A DNA stretch of 37,080 nt from Pigoraptor vietnamica (Eukaryota > Opisthokonta > Filasterea), in NCBI GenBank assembly GCA_943704525.1, contig CALSCQ010000316.1, positions 1 to 37,080 on the forward strand. Reading direction: 5' to 3'. How positions within the stretch are numbered: the first letter of the stretch is position 1; each line of letters opens with the position of its first letter. The notes below the pieces were generated by a model. The model searched no databases. It was given only the letters and a program-made list of their open reading frames with translations, and was not told the origin of the DNA. Of the stretch, positions 34,801 through 37,080 are shown one piece after another. The position numbers and the translations under genes were made by a program.

Positions 34801-37060
34801 GCAAGTCGCTGCGTGGCTTTGGCCGACAGCTCGAGGTCAGCAACTATCCCATGCGCACGCGGTCCAAGGAAGAGGTCGCCGCGATTGAGTGGGTCAAGAC
34901 AATGCGCCGCATCGAGAACGCTGAGGCTGAAGCTCGCCGTCCCATTGAGGCTGCGCTCGCGCCGGCAGAGGACGGCGGGGACGGCGGGCTTCAGAACGGT
35001 AGCTCGGGCGCCGTTGGCTATGACCACGACGACGACGGCGCCGACGAGGGCGACGACTCGACGTTCGAAGGGGACGTGAAGGCGGACTTCCTGTACAACC
35101 CGTTCTCCCTCTACACTGCGCAGCGGAAGCGCACGCAGATTCTCCTGCTCCGGGACGTCCTCCACACGGCCAAGGCCGACTTCAACAAGGAGTTTGAGAG
35201 CGTTTCGCGGCTGAAGGAAAGCGAGATTGCGCGCGTCAAGGAGCGCAACGAGCGCATCGCGCACATCATGCGCGAGCTCGACGTGGTGGAGGAGCTGCTC
35301 GCGCCCCGGATGGCCGACATCGAAGTGCCCGAGCGCCTTCTCACTGTCAACGAGGACGAGATCACGGTCGAGAAGTACATTAGCCCCGAGGAGCGCGCGC
35401 GTCTCGCAGAGCAGCAGCGGCTCGAGGAAGAGCGGTTGCGGCTCGAACGCGGCGATAACGCGCGCGAGCGTGCGCTCGACACGATGATGGGCGGGCGCCT
35501 GGATGCTTCGGAGGACGACGAGCTGTTGCAGGACCTCGTGCGTCCCGAGTGGATGAGCAAGCCGGAGCAGGACATGACCGAAGACGAGGTGAAGGCCCTG
35601 CGCGAGTTTGAGAAGAAGGAGGCTACGGTTCGCGAGGAGCGCGAGAAGCGGCGGAAAGCGCTGGAGACGGAGCTGAAGAAGCTGCAGGCGGCGACGGCGG
35701 AGGGCTGCGCGGCGTTTGACGACCGCCTCCAGGAGCTGTTCAAGCGGCGCATTGACGTCGAAAAGGTCGTGTACCGACAGGAGCTCAAGATTGTGCGGCT
35801 GGAGGAAGCCCTGATTCTCGAGGAGCAGATTGACGAACGCGCCGTGCGGCTCTCCCGGCAGCTCGAGGAACGCAAGCTGACCAAGGCGCAGTCGGCCGCG
35901 GCTGTGACGATGCTTCGGCGCGAGGTCGACCTCGCCAAGGACGCGCACGAGGCCGCCGTCGCCGACGACAAGGCGATCGAGCGTCAGTTCCGTCGCGAGA
36001 TTGCCGACACCATCGAGTCGCAGGCGGATACGCTGCTGCGCCTCTTCCGTCGGCGGCAAAAGGACAACGCCAAGGGCGCACAGAAGGGTCACGCCGCGAC
36101 GTCGACCGACGACCCCGACCCGTTTGCTTTCCTGGACGCGGCGGCTGCGGAAGCGCACCGTGAGGTGGACGCCCTCGACATGCCGGCGGGCATGGACCCT
36201 GGACTCTTTGACCGCGTGGCGGAGTTTCGCACGCGGAAGATTGAGGCGGAGGCGGAGATGCGGCGCCGCGCTGCGGCTCTCTCCGAGGTATCGCAGTTTT
36301 TGCAGCGGCGTGAGGCCGAGGACGAGCGCCTGCGCGTGGAGATTGAGGACTTGCTGCGCGAGCTGAAGGCTTTGGAGGACGAGCGCGTGCGCATCACGCG
36401 GAACCTCGAGGTCCTCTTCTTGCTCAAGCAGGGACAGGTGGGACACTGCCTCTTGACTGCGCCCGCGCGTGCATGCCAGTTTGCATGTTGTTGTCAATGT
36501 TCCGTTAGAGTCGCAGCATTTTGTTGTTATTGCTCACACGGTGTCGCCGTCCCCTGGAATGCACAGGTCGAAGTGGAGCAGACGTCGCTGTTTCCGGACT
36601 TTTCGGACAGCCTTCTCATCCACCGATCGGTCGTGGAGGAGCTCAACTCTGCGATCATCACGCTTGGCCAGCACAAGGTCGAGGGGCTCAAGGACATGAA
36701 GGAGTTCCGCAAGGGCATCCGGTTGCTCGAGTGGTGCGTGGGATGCACTTCACACGCATACACGCACACGCATGCACGCGCACACACACGCGCACGCACA
36801 CCCGCGCGGCATACACATGCACACCACACACGTATGGATGCACCGTGCCCCTGTGCTCATCCCTTTGCCTCTCGGCGTGCGCTGTCCACAGGGAGAACAC
36901 GCGCCTTCAGATGGTCGCCGAGGACCTCGTGACAAAGACGCGCAACGTGCAGCTGCTCCGCGTGACAAAACAGCTGCAGACGATCATCAAGGAGGGCACA
37001 ATGGAGCACCACGCCGCCGAAGTCGCCAAGCTGGAGAAGCAGCTCGAGTTCACGAAGCAG
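31847..37060 (+). CDS. CFAP43: Cilia- and flagella-associated protein 43 (3' end outside window)
   Basis: Seven exons in view: 31847-31875, 32012-32265, 32372-32636, 32721-32952, 33111-36437, 36567-36733 and 36892-37060, 1481 codons so far, with a donor GTGTGT at 37061. The N-terminal half is a chain of WD40-like beta-propeller repeats (TIAYACGGNVKFV, KPRIYLFRYPELIR, TLSVWDWAREAV, GSSDGRVFVLDAQPP), in the order and wording of CFAP43. From about residue 690 the protein is long charged helix, mostly coiled coil, with acidic links. CFAP43 and its sister CFAP44 tie the inner-arm I1/f dynein head to the A-tubule of the axoneme doublet, and loss stops normal beating. CFAP43 was preferred to CFAP44 on the short N-terminus and the KPxIYxxxxP and LDAxP words. 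The first exon of 29 bases was fixed by phase (GA|G). Confidence 0.85.
36757..36834 (+). repeat. CA-rich repeat in CFAP43 intron 6
   Basis: Imperfect ACACGCACACGC tract in the intron 36734-36891, CA in the sense strand. Confidence 0.85.
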
Positions 37061-37080
37061 GTGTGTGCACGCACCCCCCC

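Noticed and set aside
32451-36497. A 1348-codon open frame on the minus strand opposite CFAP43
   Set aside because: It runs through CFAP43 introns and exons alike and has no domain, only runs of Arg, His, Leu and Val typical of an antisense frame in GC-rich coding DNA. The plus strand has clear WD40 motifs and good splice sites.

Overview
This is a gene-dense piece of nuclear DNA from a protist-like eukaryote. It has spliceosomal introns in nearly every gene, mostly 50 to 350 bases with GT-AG ends, GC-rich coding sequence, and long (CA)n/(GT)n tracts that fall mainly in introns. The right-hand gene, CFAP43, belongs to the motile axoneme, so the organism very probably makes a flagellum or cilium. 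The mix of genes (CFAP43, SIRT6-type sirtuin, an SLF2-like protein, a secretory GT2 polysaccharide synthase) fits a free-living flagellated protist such as an apusomonad or choanoflagellate-grade lineage, but the sequence does not let me name the species.

Layout, left to right. 80-2283 (+): 3' six exons of a GH3 beta-glucosidase. 2459-2803 (+): small double-CxxC zinc protein. 3688-3864 (+): possible 58-residue membrane peptide. 3910-5631 (+): cellulose-synthase-like GT2. 5816-7959 (+): SIRT6-type sirtuin. 8546-9927 (-): SAC3/THP3 (LENG8-like) protein. 10136-11012 (+): PAP2 lipid phosphatase. 11337-13130 (-): MFS transporter. 14445-16550 (+): TTL-like ligase with a signal anchor. 16773-17369 (-): small secreted protein. 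17757-18928 (+): alpha/beta hydrolase. 19027-21659 (-): M17 leucyl aminopeptidase in nine exons, one of only 16 bases. 22206-23821 (+): DIL-domain protein. 24025-25687 (-): RNase H2 catalytic subunit. 26805-30309 (+): SLF2/FAM178-like protein in ten exons. 30404-31433 (-): predicted mitochondrial membrane protein. 31847 to the right edge (+): CFAP43, not finished in the window.

From 7960 rightwards the genes alternate strands strictly, so neighbours share either a 3' junction or a divergent promoter. The divergent gaps carry recognisable motifs: CCAAT boxes at 13.9 kb and 21.9 kb, a CRE palindrome at 17.6 kb, and three CACGTG boxes plus an RFX X-box-like site in front of CFAP43. There is no operon-like pathway. 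Loose themes are genome maintenance (SIRT6, RNase H2A, SLF2-like), secretory and surface functions (GH3, GT2, PAP2, secreted protein, TTL-like) and the axoneme (CFAP43). I saw no tRNA, rRNA, CRISPR array, transposon or viral element that I could support.

Exon boundaries were set by hand from reading frame, splice dinucleotides and family alignment from memory. All family names are from recognised motifs, not database searches.
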